This document shows positions 22,601 through 29,753 of a stretch of DNA of 64,000 bases, piece after piece. A model generated the notes under the pieces. It was not told where the DNA came from. It worked only from the letters and a program-made list of their open reading frames with translations, and ran no database searches. Every line of letters starts with the position of its first letter. Position 1 is the first letter of the stretch. The position numbers were made by a program, and so were the translations under genes. The stretch covers positions 434,001 through 498,000 of the forward strand of contig JADJNH010000005.1 in NCBI GenBank assembly GCA_016714365.1, given 5' to 3'. This DNA comes from Candidatus Vicinibacter affinis (lineage in GTDB: Bacteria > Bacteroidota > Bacteroidia > Chitinophagales > Saprospiraceae).

Positions 22601-23720
22601 ATATAGCTTCGGAGATTTGGCCATGAATACCACATACAGTGTTAAACCAGAGCGTAACGATGAACATGCAAATGGAGTAACGACACAGGATATCGTAAAG
22701 ATCCAGAAACACATTCTCGGTCTGGCAGAGATTACAGATCCATATAAATTGCTAGCAGCAGATGTAAATGCAAGTAAAACGATCACTGCATCGGATATGG
22801 CAGAATTGAGGAAATTGATATTGGGAATCAACAGTGAGTTCAAGAATGTGAAGAGCTGGACGTTTGTACCTGCAGACTATGCATTCGCGGATCCAAAATC
22901 ACCATGGGATGCACCAAGAAGTGCTGATCTGATGTTGGATAAGAGTAAGGTGATAGACTTTATCTCAGTAAAAATGGGAGATGTAACAGGAGATTCCAGA
23001 GCAAACGGAGCCCAGAGCAGTCAGAGCAGGACAAGCGGCAAGTTGAGTTTTGAAATCAAAGACCAGGAAGTGATCGCAGGAGAAAGTTACCGGGTGAGCT
23101 TCAAGTCATCAGACTTCAGAAATATTTCCGGATATCAGTTTACGTTGAAGTTTGACGAGAATAGTTTGATGTATGAGGGAATAGAGTCTGGTGTATTGAA
23201 GACTACAGAAGCCAACTTTGGAACAAAGAGGATATCTGAGGGAATGTTGACGACCAGCTGGAATGCCGATAAGGGAATAAGTTATGGTAAGGAGGAAGAA
23301 TTGTTTGTAGTTAACTTCAGAGCGACCAGAAATGGAAAGCTGAGCAGTCTACTTACAATTAACAGCAACCTGACGAGTGCTCAGGCCTACGATGAGAAGG
23401 ACAATGTACTGGAGCCTGTAATGTTTGTAAGGACAGATAAGGGTATCGTAGAGAGCGGAGTATTCGAATTGTATCAAAACGAACCGAACCCATTCAGCAA
23501 AGAGACTGTGGTGAGCTATCGATTACCGGAATCAGGTGCTGTGAAATTGACAGTATACGATGTAACAGGGAAAGTACTTCGGGTGTATGAGATGAAAGGT
23601 CAGAAAGGATTGAATCATCAGCAGATCAGTAAAGGAGACCTGAATGCCACCGGAGTATTGTATTATCAACTGGATGCCGCAGATCATACGGCTACCAGAA
23701 AGATGATTTCAGTAGAGTAA
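13689..23720 (+). CDS. Giant T9SS-secreted protein B: 15 HYR-like repeats with inserted LamG-like domain, cohesin/dockerin-like tail
   Basis: 3343 aa. A signal peptide (hydrophobic stretch then PLFSQ) is followed by an array of about 15 HYR-like repeats of about 82 aa (residues 35-1441), each with Cys pairs and the signature NRYTLTRTYRATD-CGN. A variant repeat ends near residue 1531. Repeat 6 is split by a LamG/concanavalin-like domain (465-660). A unique segment of about 280 residues with several Cys follows, then the Cys/Trp-rich core (about 1835-2930), dockerin-like module (about 2990-3050), cohesin-like domain (about 3115-3250) and T9SS sorting domain (3253-3343). By family knowledge it is exported by the type IX system and held on the cell surface. 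Adhesion or self-assembly is inference. The last 1300 residues are nearly identical to protein A. Confidence 0.93.
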   Translation: MKIHFQGHRAVQLCVMVVFLGFFSFKPLFSQITLTCPPNLSVSCTMEIPPTLPFTGTATTTCVPNTVTVTHLSDVISNQTCADRYTLTRTYRATDQCGNVATCQRIITVNDQTPPIVICPPNTTVQCFTDIPLFSVQESDNCNGAMVMVIMTDTTNRTCYNRFTLTRTVRATDSCGNSATCSQVITVNDNNGPTITCPGPLTVSCAAQVPPPDTNLVIVSDGCTGGSITRAFVSDVISGQTCANRYTLTRTYRATDICGNVSTCTQIITVNDQTPPTLTCPGPLTVSCSSDVPPPNISLVTGVSDNCVGTVTVSHISDVISGQTCANRYTLTRTYRATDVCGNTAQCTQIITVNDQTPPTLTCPGPITVSCAPEIPPVNTNSVTGVSDNCPGTVTISHISDVTSGQTCTNRFTVTRTYRATDVCGNTAQCTQIITVNDQTPPVIVCPANTTVSCASLVPVPNVSGPTLLANYPLISNLTDATGTFGPAVLSGNPTPPVPPTFGTPLCQNGIYISNPNGQNVTFPNIGSLNTNNFILNIDFQLNGYGAAPGNPVIMGGNSFRWIGIYVSPSGALGFKHNNSNLVFSSTTVLLNKWYSAKLAYDAGSVTLILDGVSVLTSVVGPLNTGGNLNFTTNDFSNGRAHNGCIRNFSIYNGALVNAFDNCNGIPTITHLGDAISNQTCANRYTITRTYRATDDCGNSATCTQTITVNDVTPPTITCPPNVTTACAGGAPPANFAGGSASDNCGGTPTVTHVGDVYSSAPCQISRTYLATDACGNTATCVQIITLSDAVPPIITCPTTVTVSCANQVPPPLPFGGTVSDNCGGTPTVVHVGDVISGQTCTNRYTITRTYRATDACGNTATCAAIIIVNDQTGPTLTCPTNVTVQCDTDIPLPGASASDNCNGLITVTLISEVRSNVTCTHRFTLTRTYRATDECGNSSQCTQTITVFDNTPPVINCPINLTVQCASNVPLPGATASDNCSGLITVTLISETISNQTCANRFTVTRVYRATDVCGNSSQCTQIITVFDNTPPTLTCPANTTVQCAADVPPVNVNTVTGVSDNCTGTVTVTWVNDVISNQTCANRYTITRTYRATDVCGNSATCAQIITVFDNTPPTLTCPGPLTVSCSRDVPAPNPATVTPTSDNCGGTVTVTWVSDVISNQTCVNRYTLTRTYRATDVCGNSATCTQIITVNDVTAPTITCPPPVTVTCASQVPPANFAGGSSSDNCGGTPTVTFVSDVESNVICVNRKTITRTYRATDECGNSATCTQIITVSDLVPPTITCPGNTTVTCAVFVPPALPFTGSASDNCGGTPTITHVGDVITNQTCRDRYTLTRTYRATDACGNSATCAQIITVFDNVAPSVICPAPVTVQCASAVPPVDVNTVITADLCGNAGLVVTHVGDVISGQTCANRFTVTRTYRSTDVCGNSATCSQIITVFDNTAPVVVCRNVTIFLDANGNATVTPQQLLSSVSDNCTATPAIVLTAVPSTFTCANIGPNNVNLRATDECGNVGTCLAVVTVVDNLPPVIMGCPTKSPVTINLGPGECEASWDAPPFMAMDNCPAGAYFGNRNTTTVCLPPASYWSITGGAASWGVMFDLVNTSGSLLNLQLLGERAFANVPHNIYYTTNPGGHAPVVATPNAWTLCATRTPTSGAQFTTVIDSFRLLTGTRTDTIKRCAPIQTETTVLGCLTMAPGETRGIYIHAPGTGGTNASLFSGCAARPMGDANINTPINGATYTGGQFAAPFINSSFGFGGANWMGVIGYNLANSNRVPLVQTCGAPYGPGCFFPIGCTKLCYRATDASGNVGTCEFEVCVNKYANPTRALACNDDIQISLDDSCRATIYPDMVLEGGPYSCYDDYIVEVRDWKGGPLIDREPNRRGVQINGNDIGRELKITIIDPVTGNSCWGHGRVEDKIAPRMTCPPDVSLSCASSTAPSVAGQPSVYENCGGANIGYHDSEVQGGCPEGYARRITRTWTATDASGNKSVCVQTITVKIGDLFEVTVPANYDNLDQPALECDEKIDRNKNVTPHMADFPECVDGYILDSAFWLANPNAPDQYPNRRLPRVLGWNCIDDVNDPHFGHPSPDPVYYPQHRQWSPNNPLCWGPDRHIMWVGTGRPGGAECSNLTVTYKDIVFDLATPGCDAGPIGCYKVLRQWTVMDWCTSQLGGHNQIIKVIDDEGPQVLYPDSARVNMESWTCTGRWEVPAPWILDNCSNEVHYTVEVDNGTVLGDETAGFVVLDMPEGIYNGYIVATDCCGNITKKRIVLNVIDRVPPQAVCRTATVVSLNGNQSPLTNYARLHAEDLDEGSFDNCQPHVYFKVIRMAELLGTNNGSNSNNVVACQGRNGDDNSILAGNQIYFDDYTDFCCADVGTKVMVVLRVFDVDPGAGPVTPIRMTSTSSVLNGRFSDCMVEVEVQNKAVPTVIAPPNIVVSCWFWFDVTKLTNPNDATFGKVVTSLTDRRKVVTKDLVCYKFCERNDYTGYPGYVQTNAQPKPAPNQACEYYYQYFDTAHWDRKYELTWGFDGYVLSPCGSTPTITVNDLRECGQGVIQRIISTTGPNNINVTAIQTIWVVDCDPFYIDDVACNDPRYTDLLWPNGVCTQTPVTLDGCGADISPDNPQLGRPQVINNADDNCALLSIEYFDEQFNIEPDACFKVLRRWVVIDWCQYDPFIDPDHGRWEALQVIKVRDQNRPVVSCSVGPCEPAKIDSKLGVCVGHISLTASATDNCTPADWLFWEYKIDAFNDGKGVHGGYDFRVGTLTSKQYAAGDTVEYSHNPFADDSHNPFNASGTYPIGIHKIKWFVEDGCGNVGVCESLFEIKDCKAPTPYCLTGVITVPMPSSGCVDIWAKDLDKGSYDNCTSQENLKLYFDNDPTKTSITVCCDDFVNAGQNDELIIDVELWVEDEEGNKDYCKTIIVVQDNQDICPDKGSAKGKISGNIKTETGVETKPVEVSLFHNGSMMRQMMGSPYSFGDLAMNTTYSVKPERNDEHANGVTTQDIVKIQKHILGLAEITDPYKLLAADVNASKTITASDMAELRKLILGINSEFKNVKSWTFVPADYAFADPKSPWDAPRSADLMLDKSKVIDFISVKMGDVTGDSRANGAQSSQSRTSGKLSFEIKDQEVIAGESYRVSFKSSDFRNISGYQFTLKFDENSLMYEGIESGVLKTTEANFGTKRISEGMLTTSWNADKGISYGKEEELFVVNFRATRNGKLSSLLTINSNLTSAQAYDEKDNVLEPVMFVRTDKGIVESGVFELYQNEPNPFSKETVVSYRLPESGAVKLTVYDVTGKVLRVYEMKGQKGLNHQQISKGDLNATGVLYYQLDAADHTATRKMISVE
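13791..18015 (+). repeat. Array of about 15 HYR-like coding repeats (about 246 bp each)
   Basis: Each unit runs from a T-C-P element through V-S/Q-C, D-N-C, Q-T-C, R-Y-T-L-T-R-T-Y-R-A-T-D, C-G-N and Q-I-I-T-V-N/F-D. Neighbouring units (for example 4 and 5, or 11 and 12) are closest to one another, which suggests amplification by unequal recombination. The repeats are coding, not CRISPR-like. Confidence 0.9.
15081..15668 (+). other. LamG/concanavalin-like domain inserted inside HYR-like repeat 6
   Basis: About 196 codons with no Cys-pair pattern separate the first strand of repeat 6 (ending VPVPN) from its DNC half. The segment has the jelly-roll pattern of LamG-like domains: an opening ANYPL, alternating hydrophobic strands, KWYSAKLAYD and a closing IRNFSIYNG. 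LamG-like domains often bind glycans or proteins, so this is a candidate ligand-binding head. Domain assignment is by eye. Confidence 0.7.
19711..22274 (+). repeat. Near-identical tract B1 (pairs with 462-3025)
   Basis: Direct-repeat partner of tract A1 inside gene B. Direct repeats of this length 19 kb apart could recombine and delete genes C and most of B, or convert one another. Confidence 0.85.
22779..23720 (+). repeat. Near-identical tract B2 (pairs with 3530-4471)
   Basis: Direct-repeat partner of tract A2 at the 3' end of gene B. Similarity stops a few bases beyond the stop codon. Confidence 0.85.
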
Positions 23721-24238
23721 TATTGACGAAATATTTTTAAATAAAAGGCCTGCAGCAATGCAGGCCTTTTTTTATTTACTTTTAATTGTTGAGCTTTCAG
23801 TTAACTTTTTAAATAAAAAAGTTAATGAATAATTTATTCCCACCTTAGTTAGATACCCGATGTTTATTTCGAGATCGGCAACTTGAAATTGAGATTTAGT
23901 GCCAACAAACCTGAACGTTCGGTATAGCGTTTGCTTTTGAATTTTTTCAGACATAGCGGTTAATTTAACTATGAGGCAGTAGCGAAAAACGCATAATTAA
24001 TCCGAAATAAACTTTGCTATTCTTAAAATATAAGACAATACTAAAATTCGTTTTCCGTATGACCTTTTTTGAAATAAATATTGTCAATGAAGGAATTTAA
24101 AATATCAGATAACTAAAGATTACCACATTTAACTATTCAAGAGTGGTAGCAAAGTATGCTATTTAAATGTGTGAAAATTTTATTTTTTAGACATGTCTAC
24201 AACTCCGGATTAATTACATGTAGCCAGTAAAAAAAAAT
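23721..24238. other. Intergenic region between giant B and the TPR lipoprotein gene
   Basis: 518 bp. Apart from the terminator it holds only a 60-codon open frame on the minus strand (23772-23954), which ends in alternating hydrophobic residues like a last beta-barrel strand. It has no signal peptide or recognisable promoter, so I do not call it a gene. The rest is AT-rich without visible structure. Confidence 0.5.
23743..23770 (+). terminator. Rho-independent terminator of gene B
   Basis: Perfect 12-bp stem (23743-23754 with 23759-23770), GCAA loop, then a T run. The layout closely resembles the terminator of gene A. Confidence 0.9.
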
Positions 24239-25255
24239 TTATTTTAATTTTAGCTGTTCCTTTTTTGCCTCAACATATTCTGGATTTAATTTTATAGCTT
24301 CATCTAAATCCAATTTTGCTTTAGTCTTTTCATTCATCGCCAAAAAACATTTGGCTCTTTGATAATAAGTTGTTGGTTCACTCGGGTTGAGATTTATAGA
24401 ATGTGTTAAGTATGTTATTGCCTTATCGATAGAGTCTAGACTCTGGTAGTATAAGCCCAAATTGTAATAGCTAAGTTCAAAGTCGGGAAAGGATTTAATA
24501 TTAGATAGATATTGTTGAATAGCTTCTCCTTTTCTATTGAGTGTTTGTAGAGTAAAAGCTTTATTGTGCAAGGTTTCAACATCATTACTGTCTAGGCGAA
24601 TTGCATTGTCATAATATCGAATGGATAATGGATTTTTAAGAATGGACATTACGTCTCCTAGTTGAATCCAAGCTTCGCGCAACTCTGGATCAATATCTGT
24701 TGCTTTTTGATAACTGTTTATAGCTCTGCCAGTGTCTCCTGATTCATAAAATATATGTCCTGCGAGATAGTATCCGTATGCATTTTGTGGATCCATTAAA
24801 AATATCTTGTCTAGAGTAGCCAAACCATTCATATACTGCTTTAGAATAAGTTGAAGTCTGGTTTTTTTTAATAGCGTTTCCAAATTTTCCGGAAAAAGTA
24901 GGATGGCAGTGTCCATAACCGACAATGCATTCTTTGAATCCAAGGCAAGAATGTAAGCATCAGAAAGGAAGTAATAGTATTCAGGATTCTTTGGATTTAA
25001 TTCGATTGCTTTTTTTGCGTCAAGAATTGCTGAGTCAGCATGTTGTGATTCCAGGTACAAGTTGGCCCTCTTAATAAAAAGGCTATCAGAATTTGGATTC
25101 TGATTTATTTGTTGACTGATCCATTGAATCGAGACTTGATCATTGTTATCACCAAGTGGCTGACTTTCCTTATTTTTTTCTCTACAGCCAACTATTTCTA
25201 TTATAGACGCAATGGTTAAGGTGCTTATCAGAATCTGAAATGTTATTTTTCGCAT
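24239..25255 (-). CDS. TPR-repeat lipoprotein
   Basis: 338 aa. The N-terminus is a lipoprotein signal with lipobox I-V-G-C (Cys24), so the mature protein should be membrane-anchored. Residues about 55-335 are tetratricopeptide repeats of 34 residues, with recurring A-x-x-x-Y/L and NP positions (for example AIELNPKNPEYYYFLSDAY and TDIDPELREAWIQLGD). TPRs are protein-interaction scaffolds; the partner is unknown. It starts 16 nt after the oxidoreductase gene and is probably co-transcribed with it. Confidence 0.85.
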   Translation of the reverse strand: MRKITFQILISTLTIASIIEIVGCREKNKESQPLGDNNDQVSIQWISQQINQNPNSDSLFIKRANLYLESQHADSAILDAKKAIELNPKNPEYYYFLSDAYILALDSKNALSVMDTAILLFPENLETLLKKTRLQLILKQYMNGLATLDKIFLMDPQNAYGYYLAGHIFYESGDTGRAINSYQKATDIDPELREAWIQLGDVMSILKNPLSIRYYDNAIRLDSNDVETLHNKAFTLQTLNRKGEAIQQYLSNIKSFPDFELSYYNLGLYYQSLDSIDKAITYLTHSINLNPSEPTTYYQRAKCFLAMNEKTKAKLDLDEAIKLNPEYVEAKKEQLKLK

Positions 25256-25271
25256 TTTTTCGAACGGTAGT

Positions 25272-26666
25272 TTATAGTTTTATAGGAATAATTTTTTTCT
25301 TCAACCTACTTTTTTCAGCTGCAAATCCCATGATGTGGCTTTCAATAGAATCCTCAATAGTGGAAGTTAAAAGTGATTCATTTTGTGCTGAAACAGCTGC
25401 TACCCAATCATTCATTAATCTGTAATCACCGCCACCATGTCCATGATGTTTATAAACTCCATCTTCTATCAGGGAGTTATCCCAGTCTATAGCCTTTCCA
25501 GTCCTGAAATTGGTATAGGTAAATTTGGACATATCACCCACAATGTCACCCATGCTTCCCATAACCCTGGTTCTACGTCCTCCATAGGACGTGAAAGCTT
25601 CCATGCTAAAATTTGCTGTAATATCATTGTCGAATAAAATTGAGCAAATTATATGATCAGGTTGGTCATTCTCCATTCTGTAGACACACCTTCCATAATT
25701 TGTCGTTTTTAAATATTCCAAAATGGCATTTCCCTGTTCTTCTTTTTTTATGGGTAGGTCAAATACATATGTCCATGATCTTTTATCATAATAGATTTTC
25801 TTAGCCGAATATGGGCAAGAAGATTCCACTTTACATCCATCCATGCATCTATTGGTACTACCTTCCGGAGCATTTGTTTTAGTGAACCATTTTAAGTTTC
25901 CAAAGGCTGCTATATGTTTTGATTTTTTGCCTATAAGCCATCTCATGATGTCTAAATCATGACAGGACTTTGCCAGAATAATGGGAGTGGTTTCTTTTGA
26001 ATTATGCCAGTTACCTCTTACAAATGAGTGCGACATATGGATGTGTTCTATCGGTTCAAAATGCTGAATACTGATCAGTTCTCCGATAGCACCACTGTGA
26101 ATAAGTTCTTTAAGTTTTATAAAGTAAGGCGCATATCTCAATACATGACATATAGCAACGATCCTTTTGGTCATTTTTACCTTATTAAGAATTGCACGAC
26201 ATTCTTTTTCTGACTGAGCCATGGGTTTTTCTAACAAAACATCATAACCCATTTCAAGAGCCTTCATACATGGTTCAAAGTGCAAATGGTCAGGTGTGGT
26301 AATGATAATAGCATCAGCAAATTTTGGTTTTTGGAAGACATGTTCCCAGGTAACAAATCTATTTTCTTCTTTAATTTTGTGCTTGGTCGCATATCGCTCA
26401 TTTCTAATAGGAATTGGTTCTGCTACCCCAATAATTTGAATCTGATCTGGAAAATCAATGGCATAATTTCCATATGTATTCCCTCTTGCTCCGGCACCTA
26501 AGGTGATGGCAGTAATTTTTCTTTCGACTGGTTTGACCGGATACTTGTCAATAGCATCAAACCATGCGTCAACAGTATTTTTCAAATCATTAAAAGGAAA
26601 TGTAATTGAACCTGCGCTGAGTCCAAAAAGCTTTAATAATACTCTCCTACTGTATTGATTTGACAT
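25272..26666 (-). CDS. Gfo/Idh/MocA-family oxidoreductase with Tat signal
   Basis: 464 aa. The N-terminus has a twin-arginine motif (SRRVLLKLFG) followed by a hydrophobic stretch, so export by the Tat pathway as a folded NAD(P)-binding enzyme is likely. The Rossmann motif GAGARG lies near residue 55 and the family EKP motif (EKPMAQ) about 90 residues later. The second half is the usual alpha/beta dimerisation domain, containing a Cys-rich stretch RCMDGCKVESSCPYSA seen in secreted members. The family oxidises or reduces sugars and related polyols; some Tat-exported members are glycosidases with an NAD mechanism. The substrate cannot be told from sequence. First gene of a two-gene operon with the TPR lipoprotein. 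Confidence 0.88.
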   Translation of the reverse strand: MSNQYSRRVLLKLFGLSAGSITFPFNDLKNTVDAWFDAIDKYPVKPVERKITAITLGAGARGNTYGNYAIDFPDQIQIIGVAEPIPIRNERYATKHKIKEENRFVTWEHVFQKPKFADAIIITTPDHLHFEPCMKALEMGYDVLLEKPMAQSEKECRAILNKVKMTKRIVAICHVLRYAPYFIKLKELIHSGAIGELISIQHFEPIEHIHMSHSFVRGNWHNSKETTPIILAKSCHDLDIMRWLIGKKSKHIAAFGNLKWFTKTNAPEGSTNRCMDGCKVESSCPYSAKKIYYDKRSWTYVFDLPIKKEEQGNAILEYLKTTNYGRCVYRMENDQPDHIICSILFDNDITANFSMEAFTSYGGRRTRVMGSMGDIVGDMSKFTYTNFRTGKAIDWDNSLIEDGVYKHHGHGGGDYRLMNDWVAAVSAQNESLLTSTIEDSIESHIMGFAAEKSRLKKKIIPIKL

Positions 26667-26774
26667 ACTTCTTTAGTTTTAGTAAAAGTAAAAATTATAA
26701 ATACAAGAATGCATATTAAATTTTATTTTTTTGGGCTCAATCCTGATTCAACATTTTACAAAAATACATTAAAA

Positions 26775-26812
26775 GAAAAGCGGCATTTGGATTTATCCAA
26801 ATGCCGCTTTTC
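26775..26812 (-). terminator. Terminator of the M16 peptidase gene
   Basis: Perfect 17-bp stem (26775-26791 with 26796-26812), TTTA loop, with a T-rich run on the minus strand after it. It lies just beyond the stop of the M16 gene. Confidence 0.9.
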
Positions 26813-26837
26813 TCAAGTTTACTTTTTATGATACTTT

Positions 26838-29684
26838 TTATGGCTTTTTAATTTTATTTGCAAAGTCGCCACCTTTAAATAAGCTGATTTTGTCGAGGTT
26901 AATGTGTTTTTTCATTGCCTGATTCAATTCCTCCACCGTTAAAGTAGAAAGTTTTTTATCTAACTCTTCATCAAATGTAAAATTGCGATTTAAAAAGTTA
27001 TATCTGTTCAAGGAGTTTGCCAAACTGTTGTCCTGAGATCTATTGACCTTTCTTGATTGCAGTATTCCGGATTTAGCATCTTCAAGTTCTTTGGCAGTAA
27101 AACCTTCATTAAGCATCTTGCCAATTTCCTCTTTAAATGCTTTTTCTAATTTATCCCTGTTTTCAGGAGCATAAATCGCATAAACCGTAAAATTACCAGA
27201 TTTGTCTAATGCATCCGCAGAAAACATGGAACCAACACCATAGGAAATACCTTCCTTCTGGCGTATCCTTGTTGCCAATCGACTATTCAGAAAGCCGCCT
27301 CCCAGGATGTAATTACCCATGACCATTGCCGCGTATTCCGGGTCACTATCTTTAATTTGAAGATTGCATCCGGCTAAGAAGATTGCATTTGCTTTATCTG
27401 GAGTCTCAATATTAAGTTCCGTTTTGGGAACTTCTATGTATTTGTCTTCGATTCTGGCAAATGGTTTTTTACTGTTCCATTTACCAAAATCTTTATTAAC
27501 CTGAGTTTTGATGGTTGACTCATCAAAATCTCCTACCACAGCCATTGTTGAGTTATTCGCACCGTAAAAATCGGTATGAAATTTTTTCAACTCCTCCAGT
27601 TTAAGAGCCTTGATGGCTTCAATTTCTTCTTCCGGTGTCATCACATATCGTATGTCTCCTTTAGGATATGGATTAAGATGTCTGCTTAGTGCATTACTGG
27701 CCAAAGCTTGTGGATCTGATTTTTGTTCCTCCGTTCCAGCCAATTGTTCGTTTCTCAGTTCTTCAAATTCCTTCTCACTAAAAGCCGGATTTTTTAGCAT
27801 ATCAGCAACGATTTTCATAACAGATGGCAAGTTATCCTTGGTGGTTTGAACAGAGACATTTACTATTCCCCCTGACCCAAAAACATTAACTCTGGCTTTC
27901 AATCTGTCAAATTCATCTTTTAGCTGTTGACGATTCAAGGATTTAGTTCCACGGTCAAGCATGGATGCTGTGAATTGGCTGACTAAAGCCATATTTTTTA
28001 AACTCTTTTCATCACCCATTCGCAGAGTCAATGTAGCATTTACCATATTGCCTTTTGTAGTTTTCGGAAGGAATGCCCATTTAATTGATTTGCTTTCCTG
28101 ACCCCGGTGGGTTCTACTTTCAATATTCATTGGGGAAGGATCAAACTCTTCACCTTGAGCTTTAGGAGGGTCTCCTTTATACCCATTCAGCAGAGCAGCA
28201 ATGTCCGGAGCCTGAGGAATTTCTGCACGATTTGGTTTATCTTCAGGAATAAAGAGACCTACAGTACGGTTAGATGGTTTTAAATAGGTTGCAGCCACCC
28301 TTTGAACATCCTCAACTGTAACTTTTCTAATGTTATCTCTGTAAAGGAATGCGAGACGCCAATCTCCCATACCAATATATTCACTGATTGAGGTTCCTAA
28401 TCTTTCAGTATTTAGAGACAAGAATTCCAAATCTTTCAATTGTTTGTTTTTAGCCCTTTCGACCTCTTCTTTCGAAATTGGGTTACTTCCTAGTTGATCC
28501 AAGGTATTCAAAAGAATATTTTTTGCTTCTTCTAAATTGCTTTCTTTTCTCACCTGTGAATTAAAGTATACAAATCCAGGTTCGTTCAAAGTAGCGCACC
28601 ACCCATAAATCTGTGAGGCCTTTTTAGTTTCAACCAATGCCTTATAAAGCCTTCCGGATGGTTCGATGGTAAGTATGTCAGTAAGAATGTCCATGGCAGC
28701 AGCGTCAGGGTGCGAACCAGGAGGGATGTGGTACATACAAGATGCAACCTGAACATCTCCTACTCTCTTAAGTGTTACCAATCGTTCCCCGTCCTGGACT
28801 GGTTCTTCAGTATAGGTAGGGATTAATTCTCTTTGCGGTCTAGGAATTTTACCAAAATATTCAGTGACCAATTCAACGACTTTCTTTTCGTCTACTTTCC
28901 CCGCAACCATTAATACAGAATTGTCGGGTTGATAGTATTTTTTGTAAAAGCCCTGAAGTCTTTCGATTGGGACTTTTTCAATATCTGATCTTGAACCAAT
29001 AGTAGTATTTCCATAATTATGCCATAGGAAGGCTGTGGACATGACACGTTCCATCAGTACTCCACCGGGATCATTTTCACCAGATTCAAACTCGTTTCTC
29101 ACAACAGACATTTCTTTATCCAAATCCTTTTTGGCAATATAGGAATTAACCATTCGGTCGGCTTCCAGGTCAAGTGCCCATTTTAGATTTTCCTCAGTTG
29201 CAGAAAATGTTTCAAAATAATTAGTTCTGTCGTACCAGGTCGTCCCATTTGGTCTGGCTCCATGACTGGAAAGCTCATTGGGAATGTCCGGGTGATTGGG
29301 AGTACCTTTGAAAACTAAATGCTCCAGTAAGTGAGCCATCCCTGTTTCCCCGTATGCTTCATGCCTGGAGCCTACTTTATAGGTAATGTTGACAGTTATG
29401 GTTTGCTTCGAATTATCTGGAAAAACCAAAAATCGAAAGCCGTTGGGTAGGGAATATTCTGTAATTCCTTCTACTGTTGTCAATTTTGTTGCACTGGGCA
29501 AACTGGTAGTTAAACCAGAGCTATTGGAAACAGCATTTGACAAGTTCGGTTTTGATTCTGTAGGAGCCGGTTTGTTGGTGGCTGCTTCCACAACCTTTTT
29601 ATTCTTTATGCTCATTCCCTTTGACTGGGAGAAGCAGTTGAAAGAAAATAGCAATAATCCAATTAAAATAACCTGTTTTCGCAT
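26838..29684 (-). CDS. Secreted two-domain M16 zinc peptidase
   Basis: 948 aa, the normal length for a full M16 protein with two tandem halves. A Sec signal peptide (hydrophobic core, cleavage near CFSQ) is followed by a Ser/Thr/Pro-rich linker. The active half has the inverted zinc motif HLLEH at residues 118-122; the third ligand is expected in the stretch RNEFESGEN about 75 residues later. The second half (from about residue 530) is the inactive M16C-like domain. M16 enzymes degrade short peptides in a closed chamber, here probably in the periplasm. Monocistronic: its own promoter element and a strong terminator. Function is well supported at family level, substrate unknown. Confidence 0.92.
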   Translation of the reverse strand: MRKQVILIGLLLFSFNCFSQSKGMSIKNKKVVEAATNKPAPTESKPNLSNAVSNSSGLTTSLPSATKLTTVEGITEYSLPNGFRFLVFPDNSKQTITVNITYKVGSRHEAYGETGMAHLLEHLVFKGTPNHPDIPNELSSHGARPNGTTWYDRTNYFETFSATEENLKWALDLEADRMVNSYIAKKDLDKEMSVVRNEFESGENDPGGVLMERVMSTAFLWHNYGNTTIGSRSDIEKVPIERLQGFYKKYYQPDNSVLMVAGKVDEKKVVELVTEYFGKIPRPQRELIPTYTEEPVQDGERLVTLKRVGDVQVASCMYHIPPGSHPDAAAMDILTDILTIEPSGRLYKALVETKKASQIYGWCATLNEPGFVYFNSQVRKESNLEEAKNILLNTLDQLGSNPISKEEVERAKNKQLKDLEFLSLNTERLGTSISEYIGMGDWRLAFLYRDNIRKVTVEDVQRVAATYLKPSNRTVGLFIPEDKPNRAEIPQAPDIAALLNGYKGDPPKAQGEEFDPSPMNIESRTHRGQESKSIKWAFLPKTTKGNMVNATLTLRMGDEKSLKNMALVSQFTASMLDRGTKSLNRQQLKDEFDRLKARVNVFGSGGIVNVSVQTTKDNLPSVMKIVADMLKNPAFSEKEFEELRNEQLAGTEEQKSDPQALASNALSRHLNPYPKGDIRYVMTPEEEIEAIKALKLEELKKFHTDFYGANNSTMAVVGDFDESTIKTQVNKDFGKWNSKKPFARIEDKYIEVPKTELNIETPDKANAIFLAGCNLQIKDSDPEYAAMVMGNYILGGGFLNSRLATRIRQKEGISYGVGSMFSADALDKSGNFTVYAIYAPENRDKLEKAFKEEIGKMLNEGFTAKELEDAKSGILQSRKVNRSQDNSLANSLNRYNFLNRNFTFDEELDKKLSTLTVEELNQAMKKHINLDKISLFKGGDFANKIKKP

Positions 29685-29725
29685 ATAAAATATTAAATTT
29701 AAAATTTACACTAAGATCTAAACGA

Positions 29726-29733
29726 CAAAACTA
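29726..29733 (-). promoter_or_regulatory. Probable -7 element of the M16 gene
   Basis: TAGTTTTG on the minus strand, 42 nt before the ATG. No clear -33 TTTG. It overlaps the hairpin at 29729-29750. Confidence 0.45.
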
Positions 29734-29750
29734 CGAATATGTTCGTAGTT
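29729..29750 (-). terminator. Hairpin between DUF2400 and M16 genes
   Basis: 9-bp perfect stem (29729-29737 with 29742-29750) with TATG loop, 3 nt after the stop of the DUF2400 gene and followed by a short T run on the minus strand. Because it also covers the M16 promoter element it could instead be an operator. Confidence 0.5.
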
Positions 29751-29753
29751 GAT

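Noticed and set aside
23772..23954. 60-codon minus-strand ORF next to the terminator of gene B
   Set aside because: Protein-like end, but no signal peptide, promoter or neighbours; evidence too weak to call a gene.
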